A stretch of 64,000 nucleotides of DNA from Betaproteobacteria bacterium. Lineage in GTDB: Bacteria > Pseudomonadota > Gammaproteobacteria > Burkholderiales > Casimicrobiaceae. Below the pieces are notes generated by a model. The model saw only the letters and a program-made list of their open reading frames with translations. It had not been told where the DNA came from and ran no database searches. Numbering within the stretch: position 1 is the stretch's first letter; every line of letters starts with the position of its first letter. Both the position numbers and the translations under genes were made by a program. The stretch covers positions 248,001 through 312,000 of the forward strand of contig JAAFJA010000001.1 of assembly GCA_013298765.1 (NCBI GenBank), in the 5' to 3' direction. Shown here piece by piece: positions 35,195 to 45,500 of the stretch.

Positions 35195-38100
35195 TCATGC
35201 AGAGTTCGACACACGCGCGGCAATCCAGGCACGAATCGCACGCGCTGTCTCCTCGGCGCAAAGGATTGCAGCCTCCTCAACAGCTTTTTTGGGTTCGGCC
35301 TGTTTTTTGTGGGGCAACGTGTCCAAAAAATGGGTTACTGCTATTGCGCCTAATTGGCTTGCTGCGCCTTTTAGAGAGTGGCTCGAGCGGATAATCTCCG
35401 GTGGATTATCCAAATACGCAGCGCTTACGCAGCGAGCAAGCTCGTTTGGCAGTGCGGTCGCGAAATCGTTGAGAAGCGCGTTCAAAAAAGGCGAAGAACT
35501 TTTCTCATCGATGTACGCCAACTGAGCGAGGATCGCCTCGTCGAGCACTTGGTTGTGTTCAATGGTCATAGGGGCGGCGTGATGGGTGGACTCGACAAGA
35601 CAAGCATCGAGCGCGTTCTGTAGCGATTCAATCGTTGCGGGTTTCGATACATAGATCGCGTGGTCGGCGGCGGAAAGCTGCGCTGCGAACTCCGCTCGTG
35701 TGCTTGCACTCAGCACAATAAATCTTGGTACGGGCATCGACCTTTGTCGACATTCATCAGCGATTGCGCGAATGGCTTGCGCACCGGACATACCGGGCAA
35801 ATTTAGATCCATCAGAACAACGTCGAATGGGTCGGTCGGGGTAGGGCTGTTGGCCACCGCTCGTGCCGTTGCGCGCGCCTCTGTAACAGCCATCTCGCCA
35901 GTCGTCACGCAGCTCACTCTGTGGTCAAGCGCAAGAAGCAGCTGGCGAATTAGCTGCAGGTTGACCGGATTGTCATCGACCAGCATGCACTTCAAGGATT
36001 TTGCGGGCGAGTATCTCGCGCCGCTCGAGGGCGTCGCGGGTCGTGCGGGCGTTGACTCCATACGCGCCACCTGCGCGAAAAAACTAAACCGTGAGCCCTG
36101 CGGCACAACGGGTGAATATTCAATCCGCCCGCCTAGCGATTTCACTAGAAGACCACAAATCACGAGCCCGAGCCCCCGCGCGCCCGAGTCGTCTCGCCGC
36201 GAATACGCCCGTGTGGCATCGAACAAAGTGGGCTGCAATGAAGCGGGTACGCCAGGCCCGTCGTCTGATACCTCAACGAGCAACGTATCAATCGCCGAGG
36301 TACCGAGCGAGGCCAAGGCGGTAACCCCTTCGGGCAGCGCTGCCATTCGAACGCTCACATTCACGTTGGCGCTCGGTGCGTGCTTGAACGCGTTTGCCAA
36401 TAGATTCAAGACCACCTGACGAACGACACCCCCATCACCGTAGAGCAGCGTCGGCACACTCTCGCTTACACGGATGGTCACTCGTGAATCGGCAACATTC
36501 GCAGCGCTGCACGCAATTCGCACTGCGTCCGCGAGAAGCTCACGAATGTTGAGCGCCGCGAGCGCAATCTCAATGCGCCCGGAATCGATAAATCCCTGCG
36601 AGAGGATTTGATCCACGAGCGAAAGCAATGAGCGCGATGCCGCAGAAAGCGTCTCGGTATTGACTTCTGCGCGATCTGGATGGGTCGTGCGCAACAACTC
36701 TGCCTCGGCAATAATCGATTGCAGAGGCGTACGCAACTCATGGCTAAGCATTGAGATGAATCGCGCTTTATTGCGCGACTGCTCGGTAACCGTTTCATTG
36801 GCATCACGAAGCTCTCGCTCAAGCGCCTCACGGGCAGCGATTTGGCGCAGCAAATCAAAGTTTTTCTCTTCTAACTGCTGTGTTCTGCGATCGACCCGCT
36901 CTTCTAGCGTGGCGTTCAGCGCAGCCAGAGCGTCGTTTTGACTCCGAATAGTCGCCGCCGAGCGATTTAAGCTCGCAAACATTCCGCTAAACGCGCTACT
37001 CAAGATCGCCGTCTCTTGTAGTGTGGTCTCGGGTTCGATGAAGTCACTCCCCTCTACCGTAGAGAGGCGCGCCGCGTCGACGAGCGAATCAACATCGCGT
37101 GTCACACGGCTCACAATCCACAAACCGAGCTGAAGCGCTGCGGCCAGCGCACCAAACGTCACCAAAAACATCGCAACCGCGCTTTTTACGATGGGCGCGG
37201 TGAGATCGCGGCGCGGGATCGCTACCACCACATCCCAGCCAACGCCCTCAACGCCACTGACGCGGCGCACGGCCAGATCGATCGCGTCGCCATCCGAAGT
37301 CTTGGTCTTCGCAGCGAGCATCGAACGATCATTCGCCGACTCGCCACTTGCTTGCCTCCGTTGTAGCCACGATGCCGCAGCGCGCTCAACAGGGTCAAGC
37401 GATTCAGACGCGCGAATTCGTTGCTGTTCGGTGCCGCCAGACTTAAACGGCTCACCCGGCGTCGTGCTCGCAACAAGATAACCCTGTTCGTCGACGATAA
37501 AGGCAACGCCCGTCTCACTGACCGATACGCTTTTCATGAAGGCCGAAAGTCCGGCAAGTTCGACGTCGGCTGCTAGTACGCCAAGCAGCTCGCCCGTGGT
37601 CCCGTACAACGGCTGGCTGGCTGTTGTTACGAGCGCTTTGCTTGCAAACGACACATATACCGGAGTCCAGGTGAGCTTTTGAGCGCGAGCGGCCGCGGTG
37701 AACCAAGGTCGCTCAGTGACGTTGAAATTGCGCTGCTCGACTTCGATCAGTCGGGAGCGGTCCCCAGGGCGCGAGGCACTGTAGATGTGGCGTTTCTCAC
37801 TAGGCGTCCGCTTAGTTCGTACCAATGCAGATGTTTGGCCACCGATTCGCCCGCGATCAACACCAACAAAAGCACCGGCAGCGGTACCGTAATAAAAGTA
37901 GCTTGAGGTTCGCGCGCCGTAGCCTAGCTCGAACAAGGTGCGCTCCACCTCGACCGGGTCTGCAAACATCGCGATCGTGGCGGCACTCACATATTGCGGG
38001 CTCGGCAATGTGGAGCGAAGGGCAATCGCCGCCTCTTCGAGTTGGTGGACTGAGGCCTGCTCAACTCGGCTGGAAACGTCAATGATGACGCGCTCCGAGA

Positions 38101-38233
38101 GGGTGTCAACAGCCTTGAGACCGGTGTAAAGCGATGTGCCAGCAATCAACAGCGCTGGCAGCAGGATAAGAGCGACGAATGGATAAGTGAGTAGCGTACG
38201 GAGACGGTACTGAGAGCGAGCGGTGTTTTTCAC
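35195..38233 (-). CDS. Hybrid sensor histidine kinase with receiver and HPt domains
   Basis: The 1,012-residue protein has an N-terminal helix, a large periplasmic Cache-like sensor to about residue 330 and a second helix. It then shows HisKA with the phospho-histidine in MLSHELRTPLQS (about 495) and an ATPase domain with NLLANAFKHAP, VSDDGPGVP and GLGLVICGLL. A receiver follows with Asp near 806 (VLMDLNLPGMSG). An HPt domain closes the chain with the histidine in SHSLKGAASQLG (about 950). All steps of a phosphorelay are in one chain. The adjacent NarL-type regulator is the probable output. The sensed ligand is unknown. Confidence 0.95.
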   Translation of the reverse strand: MKNTARSQYRLRTLLTYPFVALILLPALLIAGTSLYTGLKAVDTLSERVIIDVSSRVEQASVHQLEEAAIALRSTLPSPQYVSAATIAMFADPVEVERTLFELGYGARTSSYFYYGTAAGAFVGVDRGRIGGQTSALVRTKRTPSEKRHIYSASRPGDRSRLIEVEQRNFNVTERPWFTAAARAQKLTWTPVYVSFASKALVTTASQPLYGTTGELLGVLAADVELAGLSAFMKSVSVSETGVAFIVDEQGYLVASTTPGEPFKSGGTEQQRIRASESLDPVERAAASWLQRRQASGESANDRSMLAAKTKTSDGDAIDLAVRRVSGVEGVGWDVVVAIPRRDLTAPIVKSAVAMFLVTFGALAAALQLGLWIVSRVTRDVDSLVDAARLSTVEGSDFIEPETTLQETAILSSAFSGMFASLNRSAATIRSQNDALAALNATLEERVDRRTQQLEEKNFDLLRQIAAREALERELRDANETVTEQSRNKARFISMLSHELRTPLQSIIAEAELLRTTHPDRAEVNTETLSAASRSLLSLVDQILSQGFIDSGRIEIALAALNIRELLADAVRIACSAANVADSRVTIRVSESVPTLLYGDGGVVRQVVLNLLANAFKHAPSANVNVSVRMAALPEGVTALASLGTSAIDTLLVEVSDDGPGVPASLQPTLFDATRAYSRRDDSGARGLGLVICGLLVKSLGGRIEYSPVVPQGSRFSFFAQVARMESTPARPATPSSGARYSPAKSLKCMLVDDNPVNLQLIRQLLLALDHRVSCVTTGEMAVTEARATARAVANSPTPTDPFDVVLMDLNLPGMSGAQAIRAIADECRQRSMPVPRFIVLSASTRAEFAAQLSAADHAIYVSKPATIESLQNALDACLVESTHHAAPMTIEHNQVLDEAILAQLAYIDEKSSSPFLNALLNDFATALPNELARCVSAAYLDNPPEIIRSSHSLKGAASQLGAIAVTHFLDTLPHKKQAEPKKAVEEAAILCAEETARAIRAWIAARVSNSA

Positions 38234-38445
38234 CCTGCAAATGTAGATTGCAAGCTTGTCATCTCGCCCACGGAATTATCTGAGTCGATCTCGCGGGCAT
38301 AGAAATTTCTCAAAACAGAAGTATTTCGACCGCTTTTCGGGGCCAACAACAAGGCGGGGCAAGCACCGGATTGCAGGTGACGCGACTGACGCACACTCGG
38401 AAACAGCGGCAGCAAAGTGTAGTGAGGCCGAGCTAGAGGGCGCTG

Positions 38446-39579
38446 CTACTCAAAAAATGCCTTCACTTTATCGAAGAACCCCGCCTCTTTCGGACTTTGC
38501 TTCGATGAGTTTTTGGCGCGGATCTCTTCAAACTCACGAAGCAGCTCTTTTTGGCGCGACGTGATGTTCACCGGCGTTTCGACTTGTACGTGGCAATACA
38601 AATCGCCCGTAACTGATCCGCGGACTGGGCGGATACCCTTATTTTTCAGTCGAAAGACTTGCCCACTTTGCGTTTCGCCAGGCACTTTAAGCATGGCCTT
38701 GCCGTCAAGCGTTGGAATTTCAAGCTCTCCACCCAACGCAGCTGCAGCAAACGAAATCGGCATCTCACAATGCAAATCCGCGCCATCACGTTGGAACACG
38801 GCGTGCGGCTTGATCTGCACAACGACATAAAGATCACCCGCCGGGCCGCCATTGCTACCCGCCTCACCCTCGCTTGCCAGGCGAATCCGATCATCGGTGT
38901 CAACACCTGCTGGAATTTTTACTTCGAGCGTTTTCGCAGTTTTCTTCACACCCGCGCCATGACAGGCCTTACACGGATGTTTGATGATCTTGCCGGTGCC
39001 GCGGCATTGCGGACAAGTTTGCTGAACACTGAAAAAGCCTTGGGACATCCGAACCACGCCCGCGCCTTTACACGTGGGGCAAGTCTCCGGATCGTGCCCT
39101 TTTTCTGCGCCGGTGCCGTGGCACACGTCGCAGGTTTCCGTGGTCGGAATTCGCAGCTTGGTGGTGGTGCCGCGCGCGGCCTCTTCGAGTGTGATTTCGA
39201 GGTTGTAGCGAAGATCGGAGCCGCGAAACGGCGCATCCGCACGTTGACGACCGCCGCCGCGTCCGCCCCCGAAAATTTCGCCAAAAATATCGCCGAACGC
39301 ATCGCCGAAGTTGCCACCGGCAAATCCGCCCGCGCCTGCACCCGCCGCTTGCGGATCAACACCCGCGTGGCCATATTGATCGTAAGCCGCACGCTTTTGC
39401 GGTTCCGAGAGGATTTCGTAGGCCTCTTTGGCCTCTTTGAACGACTCCTCTGCCGCTTTATCGCCCGGATTGCGATCCGGATGAAATTTCATTGCGAGCT
39501 TGCGATACGCCTTTTTGATGTCGTCTTCGGAAGCGGTCTTCTCGACGCCGAGCACTTTGTAGAAGTCTTTTTTTGCCAT
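38446..39579 (-). CDS. dnaJ: Chaperone DnaJ
   Basis: The 377-residue type I Hsp40 has a J-domain with HPD in AMKFHPDRN, a Gly/Phe-rich linker ([15 protein letters not shown]) and four CxxCxGxG repeats starting [12 protein letters not shown]. Substrate-binding beta domains follow. I start at the ATG at 39579 because the frame extension to 39696 lacks homology. It stimulates DnaK. No dnaK or grpE gene is adjacent in this window. Confidence 0.97.
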   Translation of the reverse strand: MAKKDFYKVLGVEKTASEDDIKKAYRKLAMKFHPDRNPGDKAAEESFKEAKEAYEILSEPQKRAAYDQYGHAGVDPQAAGAGAGGFAGGNFGDAFGDIFGEIFGGGRGGGRQRADAPFRGSDLRYNLEITLEEAARGTTTKLRIPTTETCDVCHGTGAEKGHDPETCPTCKGAGVVRMSQGFFSVQQTCPQCRGTGKIIKHPCKACHGAGVKKTAKTLEVKIPAGVDTDDRIRLASEGEAGSNGGPAGDLYVVVQIKPHAVFQRDGADLHCEMPISFAAAALGGELEIPTLDGKAMLKVPGETQSGQVFRLKNKGIRPVRGSVTGDLYCHVQVETPVNITSRQKELLREFEEIRAKNSSKQSPKEAGFFDKVKAFFE

Positions 39580-39786
39580 AGCGGGCCCGCGCCGTTGGGC
39601 GCAGGTCGATGAATCCATTTTGTTAGCGGGGGATTTGGGGATCAGATATCGGGTTTCAAGCGCGCGATTGAACCGAGCCCAAGAGCTAGCCGACACATCA
39701 GATGTCGTTGATCATGTTGCCGTCGCGTCTTACCTGAGGGGAGCATGTCTCGCGCCACCAAAAAACAAGACTTCCGGAGAATTCAC

Positions 39787-40887
39787 ATGACCAAATCACC
39801 GCTCGTTCAATATTTTTTCAAAATCGCGCTTGTGCTTCTTTTAACAGCGCCTTCAGCCGTATTTGCACAAAAGTCAATCTTACAGCTTTTTCTTTCACAG
39901 TCCGGTTCGCCGCTGGACTCTGCCCAAATAAGTGTATTTCAGGCCGGTCAAATGGTTGGCGTGTGTAACTACGCGACCGCGACCAAAGATTTCTATCTCA
40001 CGCCGTCAATTCCAAACGTTCAGGCCAAACAGGCGCGTTGCAATTTCATGCTGGACGTCGGCAAGCCGGTGCTGCTGGTCCCGAATGCGAAAGTGCTGAA
40101 CTGGTATTGCCCACCCAACGGTGCGGCGTGCCAAGACGATCCGACCTTCACGCCCGACTCGCAAAACCGAGTCGCAGTGCCGGTCATGCAAGGCGGTGCG
40201 GCAGCGCCAGGGGCCGTCACGCCCAAACCTCCGAAAATGGTTAACTTCCAGCTATTTCTCGCGCAGAAAAATGCCCCATTGAACGGCCTCAAGGCGTGGA
40301 TCATGCAGGACGGCAAGCAAATCGGTACCTGCAACTACGCAAGCGCCACCAAAGGAAACTTTCCGTTGATTCGCCCCGCTGACGTGCACACCGACATGGC
40401 GTTTTGCAACTTCTCAATTGACACCAACCGCCCTGCACTCATTCTCTACGACGGTGGCACGTTGCTCGGCTGGCATTGCCCACCCGGCCAATTCGCGAAC
40501 TGCCAGAACGACGCCACCATCGCCCCCGGTGAAGCACAGGGCGGCACCGTCATGGTCTTCAAAGGCGGCGAACCGCTCGTCAATCTCAAGCTATTCGTGA
40601 AATCGGGCGGCAACCTTGGCGCTGGAAACGAGCCTGCAGTCAAGCTCTATCACGGCTTCAAGGAATACGCGTGGTGTGGGCCGACCAGCGGCGGCGCGGT
40701 GATCAACGGCTATCGCATCTGCGAATACAAGCTGCCAAAAGGATCGTACGCCGTCGTACCGATGACCAACACGCAAACAGTCAAGCCGAGCTGCACCGCG
40801 CCCACACCATCAGGTAATTGCCTGAACACCTTAGCTTTCCAAATACAGAGCGATTCCTACCTGACCGCCGAGGTCACTAAAAAGTAG
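39787..40887 (+). CDS. Secreted three-repeat Cys-rich protein of unknown family
   Basis: The ATG at 39787, with GGAG seven bases upstream, gives a signal peptide ending at AVFAQKS. The mature part holds two clear repeats of about 100 residues. Each begins LQLFLSQSGSPL or FQLFLAQKNAPL, then has GVCNYATATK/GTCNYASATK, a CNF motif and a WxCPPxxxxxCQ(D/N)D element. A third, shorter copy follows (LKLFVKSGGNLG to CLNTLAF) with the same cysteine pattern. I do not recognise the domain. Even numbers of Cys suggest disulfides in the periplasm or outside. It is convergent with the next gene. Confidence 0.75.
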   Translation: MTKSPLVQYFFKIALVLLLTAPSAVFAQKSILQLFLSQSGSPLDSAQISVFQAGQMVGVCNYATATKDFYLTPSIPNVQAKQARCNFMLDVGKPVLLVPNAKVLNWYCPPNGAACQDDPTFTPDSQNRVAVPVMQGGAAAPGAVTPKPPKMVNFQLFLAQKNAPLNGLKAWIMQDGKQIGTCNYASATKGNFPLIRPADVHTDMAFCNFSIDTNRPALILYDGGTLLGWHCPPGQFANCQNDATIAPGEAQGGTVMVFKGGEPLVNLKLFVKSGGNLGAGNEPAVKLYHGFKEYAWCGPTSGGAVINGYRICEYKLPKGSYAVVPMTNTQTVKPSCTAPTPSGNCLNTLAFQIQSDSYLTAEVTKK

Positions 40888-40889
40888 TT

Positions 40890-41375
40890 TCACGCGCTTT
40901 TCGACGCCTCACCGGCTTGCACTAGCGGTGAGGCGATCTCGTTGAGAGTGAAGTGCGGCGCGGGGTGAGCGTCGAGCCATGGCTCCCAGCGCCCCTGCAT
41001 TTGCGCAATCACCTCTGCGGGCACGCCGTGACGACTTTCCCATTGCCCCAGACACTCCACCACGCAAACGCGCTTGATCGCGATCTGACAAGCGCCCACG
41101 ATCGCGGCCATTTCCCACAGCCGCACGTGGGTGTTGGCAACGACGATTCGACGACCCGCTTGCAAGTGAGCTAATGCATCTCGCACGACGAGCGCGTGGG
41201 CATCGGCCACACGCGCAGGATCGAATCGATACACACTGTTGACGTAGAAATGATCGTCCGCTTCAAGATGCACGAAGCCATGTTCCGCCGCCAATCGCTG
41301 CGCGAACGTGCTCTTGCCGCTGCCGGGTAGGCCGCGCAGAATGACGCAGTCGAACGTGGAGATCTCATCAATCAT
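40890..41375 (-). CDS. P-loop kinase-like ATP-binding protein (AAA_33)
   Basis: The 161-residue frame from the ATG at 41375 carries Walker A GLPGSGKST, EADDHFYVN and IVVANTHVRLWEM, the layout of the AAA_33 kinases that resemble NEDD4-binding protein 2-like proteins. These are often assigned as small-molecule or polynucleotide kinases. A longer frame to 41513 is unlikely. Only two bases separate its stop from that of the convergent upstream gene. Confidence 0.82.
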   Translation of the reverse strand: MIDEISTFDCVILRGLPGSGKSTFAQRLAAEHGFVHLEADDHFYVNSVYRFDPARVADAHALVVRDALAHLQAGRRIVVANTHVRLWEMAAIVGACQIAIKRVCVVECLGQWESRHGVPAEVIAQMQGRWEPWLDAHPAPHFTLNEIASPLVQAGEASKSA

Positions 41376-41636
41376 CACAGCGATTTTAGGAGCGCTACCC
41401 AACTGACCATGGAGCGTGTGCTCGCCGGTTTGCGAATGGGCGAAAAAGCGAGTGCGTCTGCAAATTGAGTCTTCGCAGCGACCCGCGCGATTCGGTTGCC
41501 GACTCGTCCGCACATCGGCTTGAAGCGCAAAAAGCGCTGATCCTCACACCTCTAAAGATTTTTCGCGTTCACTTAACCCCGTCTAGCCACTGGCTTCGTT
41601 AAAGGGTGTATCGTCTTCTTTTGCATAGATACTGCT

Positions 41637-42359
41637 ATGAACATGAATCGCACCTTGGCGGCACTCTTCGCGTTTGCCGTACTTCAATCCACTTCATTCG
41701 CTCAAAACGTAATGCCCACGCAGCCTATGGTCAACAAAGATGTGCTCTCGCTCGATGCCTCCGCTGCCGCCGAGGTCGTGCCAGATACCGCCTATGTCAC
41801 GCTCGCGGCGGAAGCCTCCGGGCCAGATGCCGGCGCGATCACGCGTGAAGTGCAGCAAATCATCAACGCCGGGCTCGCGCAGGCCAAAGCCACCAAAGAG
41901 GTAGAAGCCCGAACCGCTGGCTTCAACACGCAGCAACGCTGGACCACCAAGGGCGCACGGGACGGCTGGACGGTGCGCGCAGAGATCATCATTAAAAGCA
42001 AAGATTTCGCCGTGCTCGGCACGCTCGCAGGCAAGCTCGCGCAGCAAAAACTGATGATCGCGAACACTGGCTTTGAGATGTCTCGCGCACAACGCGAACG
42101 CGAAGAAGCCGCGCTGATTGAGGCGGCAGTGAATGCGTTTAAGACAAAAGCAAGCGCCGCCGCCAAAGCATTTGGATTCTCAAGTTTCAGTCTGCGCGAA
42201 GTCAATCTGGGCTCAATTGGCGGTGATGTGCGCCCGATGCCGAAATTCGCGATGTCACGCGCGGTAGCTGTTGAATCGGCGGCGGAACCGATGTCCATCG
42301 AAGGCGGCAAATCAACGCTCACGCTCGCCGTCAGTGGAACCGTCGTTATGAGCAAATAA
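41637..42359 (+). CDS. SIMPL-domain (DUF541) periplasmic protein
   Basis: The 240-residue chain has a signal peptide ending near QSTSFAQN and then a SIMPL-type domain: LSLDASAAAEVVPDTAYVTLAAEA, with later AEIIIKSKDF and VNLGSIGG. The domain is found in periplasmic proteins that respond to oxidative or envelope stress, but its biochemistry is not settled. It is a single gene. A repeat element and the soeA upstream region follow. Confidence 0.85.
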   Translation: MNMNRTLAALFAFAVLQSTSFAQNVMPTQPMVNKDVLSLDASAAAEVVPDTAYVTLAAEASGPDAGAITREVQQIINAGLAQAKATKEVEARTAGFNTQQRWTTKGARDGWTVRAEIIIKSKDFAVLGTLAGKLAQQKLMIANTGFEMSRAQREREEAALIEAAVNAFKTKASAAAKAFGFSSFSLREVNLGSIGGDVRPMPKFAMSRAVAVESAAEPMSIEGGKSTLTLAVSGTVVMSK

Positions 42360-42419
42360 GCTGTGCGACGGCGCAGGCTTCACAAAATGTGGATTATTTC
42401 GCCTTAGCCCTATTGAATT

Positions 42420-42481
42420 GGGGCTAGCGCATGTTTTTTCTATTTGTTGTTTTTGCGATAACTCTCTGCTAGCCCCAAACA
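42420..42481. repeat. GCTAGCCC-bounded intergenic element, copy D
   Basis: This copy has perfect 9-bp ends, GGGGCTAGC at 42420 and GCTAGCCCC at 42468. A further TAGCCC at 42405 can pair with the left end, giving an alternative hairpin. The core is T-rich (ATGTTTTTTCTATTTG). It starts 61 bp past the SIMPL-gene stop. Confidence 0.65.
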
Positions 42482-42513
42482 GTTAATGGCTTCATTCCCA
42501 TAGGAGCAGATTA

Positions 42514-42535
42514 AACTCATATAGATGAGTTAGAC
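42514..42535. promoter_or_regulatory. Palindromic motif upstream of soeA
   Basis: AACTCAT-ATAG-ATGAGTT is a perfect 7-bp inverted repeat with a four-base spacer. It is matched at 20 of 22 positions by the sequence at 49990-50011 upstream of soeB. It ends 57 bp before the soeA start. This looks like a regulator binding site shared by the two soe transcription units. Confidence 0.65.
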
Positions 42536-42592
42536 CGTTTTGGCAGGCATTTGCGCAACAATGGCGCTAGTCACTTCTGAGAACGACCTGCC

Positions 42593-45500
42593 GTGCCCAC
42601 ACCGCTTACGCCCGCCGCCGACCGCCACTTTGCGATTGAAGATCGCAGCAAACAAGAAACGCATTACACGACGTGCTACATGTGCGCGTGTCGCTGCGGC
42701 ATCAAGGTGACGACGGAGGAAAAAGACGGAACGCCGCACGTTCGTTTCATTCAAGGCAACAAAAATCATCTCGTGAACCAAGGCGTGCTCTGCGCAAAGG
42801 GCAGCGCCGGGATCATGAAGCAGTATTCGAAAGCGAAGCTGCAACATCCGATGATTCGCCGACCCGGTACCGAACGCGGCGAAGGCATTTTTGATCCGAT
42901 CTCATGGGACGACGCGCTTGATTTGCTCACCAAGCGTCTCGCGCACATCCGCGCGACTGATCCGAAAAAGCTCGCGTTTTTCACCGGGCGCGATCAAATG
43001 CAGGCGCTCACCGGTTTGTGGGCGCAACAATTCGGCACACCGAACTGGGCGGCGCACGGCGGCTTTTGCTCCGTCAACATGGCTGCGGCCGGGCTCTATT
43101 CCATTGGCTACTCATTCTGGGAATTCGGCGCGCCGGATTGGGATCGCGCGAAATACTTCGTGCTCTGGGGTGTGGCCGAGGATCACTCGTCGAATCCCAT
43201 CAAAATCGGTCTCGACAAACTCAAAACACGTGGCGCAAAGTTTGTTTCGGTGAACCCCGTGCGCACGGGCTACAGCGCGATTGCCGATGAATGGGTGCCG
43301 ATTCGTCCGGGCACGGATGGCCTGCTCGCGCTCGCAGTCGTGCATGAACTGCTCAAGAAAGATTGGATTGATCACGAATACTTGACGAAATACACCAACG
43401 CGCCGTGGCTCGTGATCGATGCGCCGGGGACGTCGCAAGATGGATTGTTCTTGCGTGATGCGGAAGGCAACCCACTCGTTTTTGATCAGAACACTAGTTC
43501 TTTCTCGACGATGAAAAAAGGCGTAGCGCCTGCATTGGTTTGGAGTGGTTTCGCGGCATCGCCAGCTGTCATCCCCGCGGAGGCGGGGACCCAGTCCGAG
43601 CGCCCTGTCTGGGTTCCCGCCTCCGCGGGAATGACAACAGAAAACGTAAGCGTTCGAAGTGTGTTCTCACTGATTTTGGATCGCTACACCACTGACGACT
43701 ACGCCCCCGAATCAGTCGCCGAACAATGCGGAGTCCCCGCCGAACAAATCAAACGCATGGCAGCCGAGATTGCGCACGTCGCGTTCAAGGAAACGATTGA
43801 GCTGCCTTGGGAATGGACCGACATTTACGGCAACAAGCACGACAAAGTCGTCGGACGCCCGGTCGCGTTTTACGCGATGCGTGGCATCAGCGCGCACGCC
43901 AACGGTTTTCAAACCTGTCGTGCGCTTCACTTAATTCAGATGCTCTTGGGCGCGCTCGATGGTCCTGGCAACTTCCGAAGCAAAGCGCCGTTCCCGCGCC
44001 CGATTCCGCCTGCGCAATTGCCGGAAAACGATCCAGGACTCATTAACGCGCCGAACACTGCGCTCTCGAAAACCCCGCTCGGCTTCCCGACTCGTCCTGA
44101 AGACTTAGCCATTGACGCCAACGGCAAACCGTTGCGCATCGACAAAGCCTATTCGTGGGAAGCGCCGATCGCATCGCACGGCATGATGCACGCCGTGATT
44201 AAAAACGCCGTCGACGGTGACCCGTACGAAATCGATACGCTGATTCTCTTCATGGCGAACATGGCGTGGAATAGCGCGATGAACACCGCGCAAACGCAGG
44301 ACATGCTGCGCGCGAAGAAGGACGATGGTTCGCACAAAATTCCCTTCTTGGTGGTCGCGGATGCGTTCGATTCAGAAACCGTGCGCTTTGCCGATCTCGT
44401 GTTGCCAGACACCACGTACTTGGAGCGCTACGACGCGATCAGCTTCTTGGATCGTCCGATCAGCGAACCGGATGCTGCGGCAGATGCGATTCGGCATCCA
44501 ATTCTGCCGTTGGACCGCGATGTACGGCCGTGGCAAGACGTGCTGGTCGATCTCGCCACGCGACTGAAATTCCCCGCGTTCATTAAGCCGGATGGTGAGA
44601 AAAAGTTTGCGGGTTACACCGATTTCATCGTGAACTACGAACGCGCACCAGGCATAGGATTCCTGGCAGGTTTTCGCGGCAAAGACGGAGAGAAACCGCT
44701 GCGCGGTGAACCCAACCCCGCGCAATGGAAGGCCTACATCGAAGCGCAAAGTTTCTTCGCGTATCACTGGCCAGAGAATCAACGCTGGATGCGCGCGGTC
44801 AATCGCGATTACTTGAACGCCGCGGCGGATGCGGGCTTTATTCCAAAAGCCGAACCGATCATCGCGCAGCTCTACAGCGAGCCGCTGCAAAAGTTTCGCC
44901 TCGCAGGCATTGGCACGTATGCAGGCGCGAAGCCGACGCGTGAGGTGGATAAGCAACGGCTCGCAGCTTACTTTGATCCGTTGCCAGTTTGGTACGAGTC
45001 GTCTCCCTCCCCTTCAAGGGGAGCGGACTTCACGGCTCCCTCCCCTTCAAGGGGAGGGCGGGGGTGGGGATGGGGTTCGGCGAATGGAACGGACGAGAAC
45101 CCCATCCCCCTCCCAGCCTCCCCCTTGAAGGGGGAGGAGTTTGATTTGCACGCCATTACCCAGCGCCCCATGATGATGTACCACTCCTGGGACTCACAAA
45201 ATGCGTGGCTGCGGCAAATCCTCGCACAGAACTACCTGTACGTGAACACGCAAACCGCCGCAAAGCTGGGGCTGCAAGACTTCGATTGGGTCTGGGTCGA
45301 ATCGCCGAACGGAAAAATTCGTTGCCAAATGAAAACGATGGCGGGTGTCGAGGCGAACACGGTGTGGACGTGGAACGCCATCGGCAAAATGAGCGAAGCG
45401 TGGGGCTTGGAGAAAGACGCGTCGGAAGCGACCGTTGGCTTCCTGCTCAATCACCTGATTTCCGAGAGCGTGCGCGCCGACTCGGGCGAGCGACTGTCCA

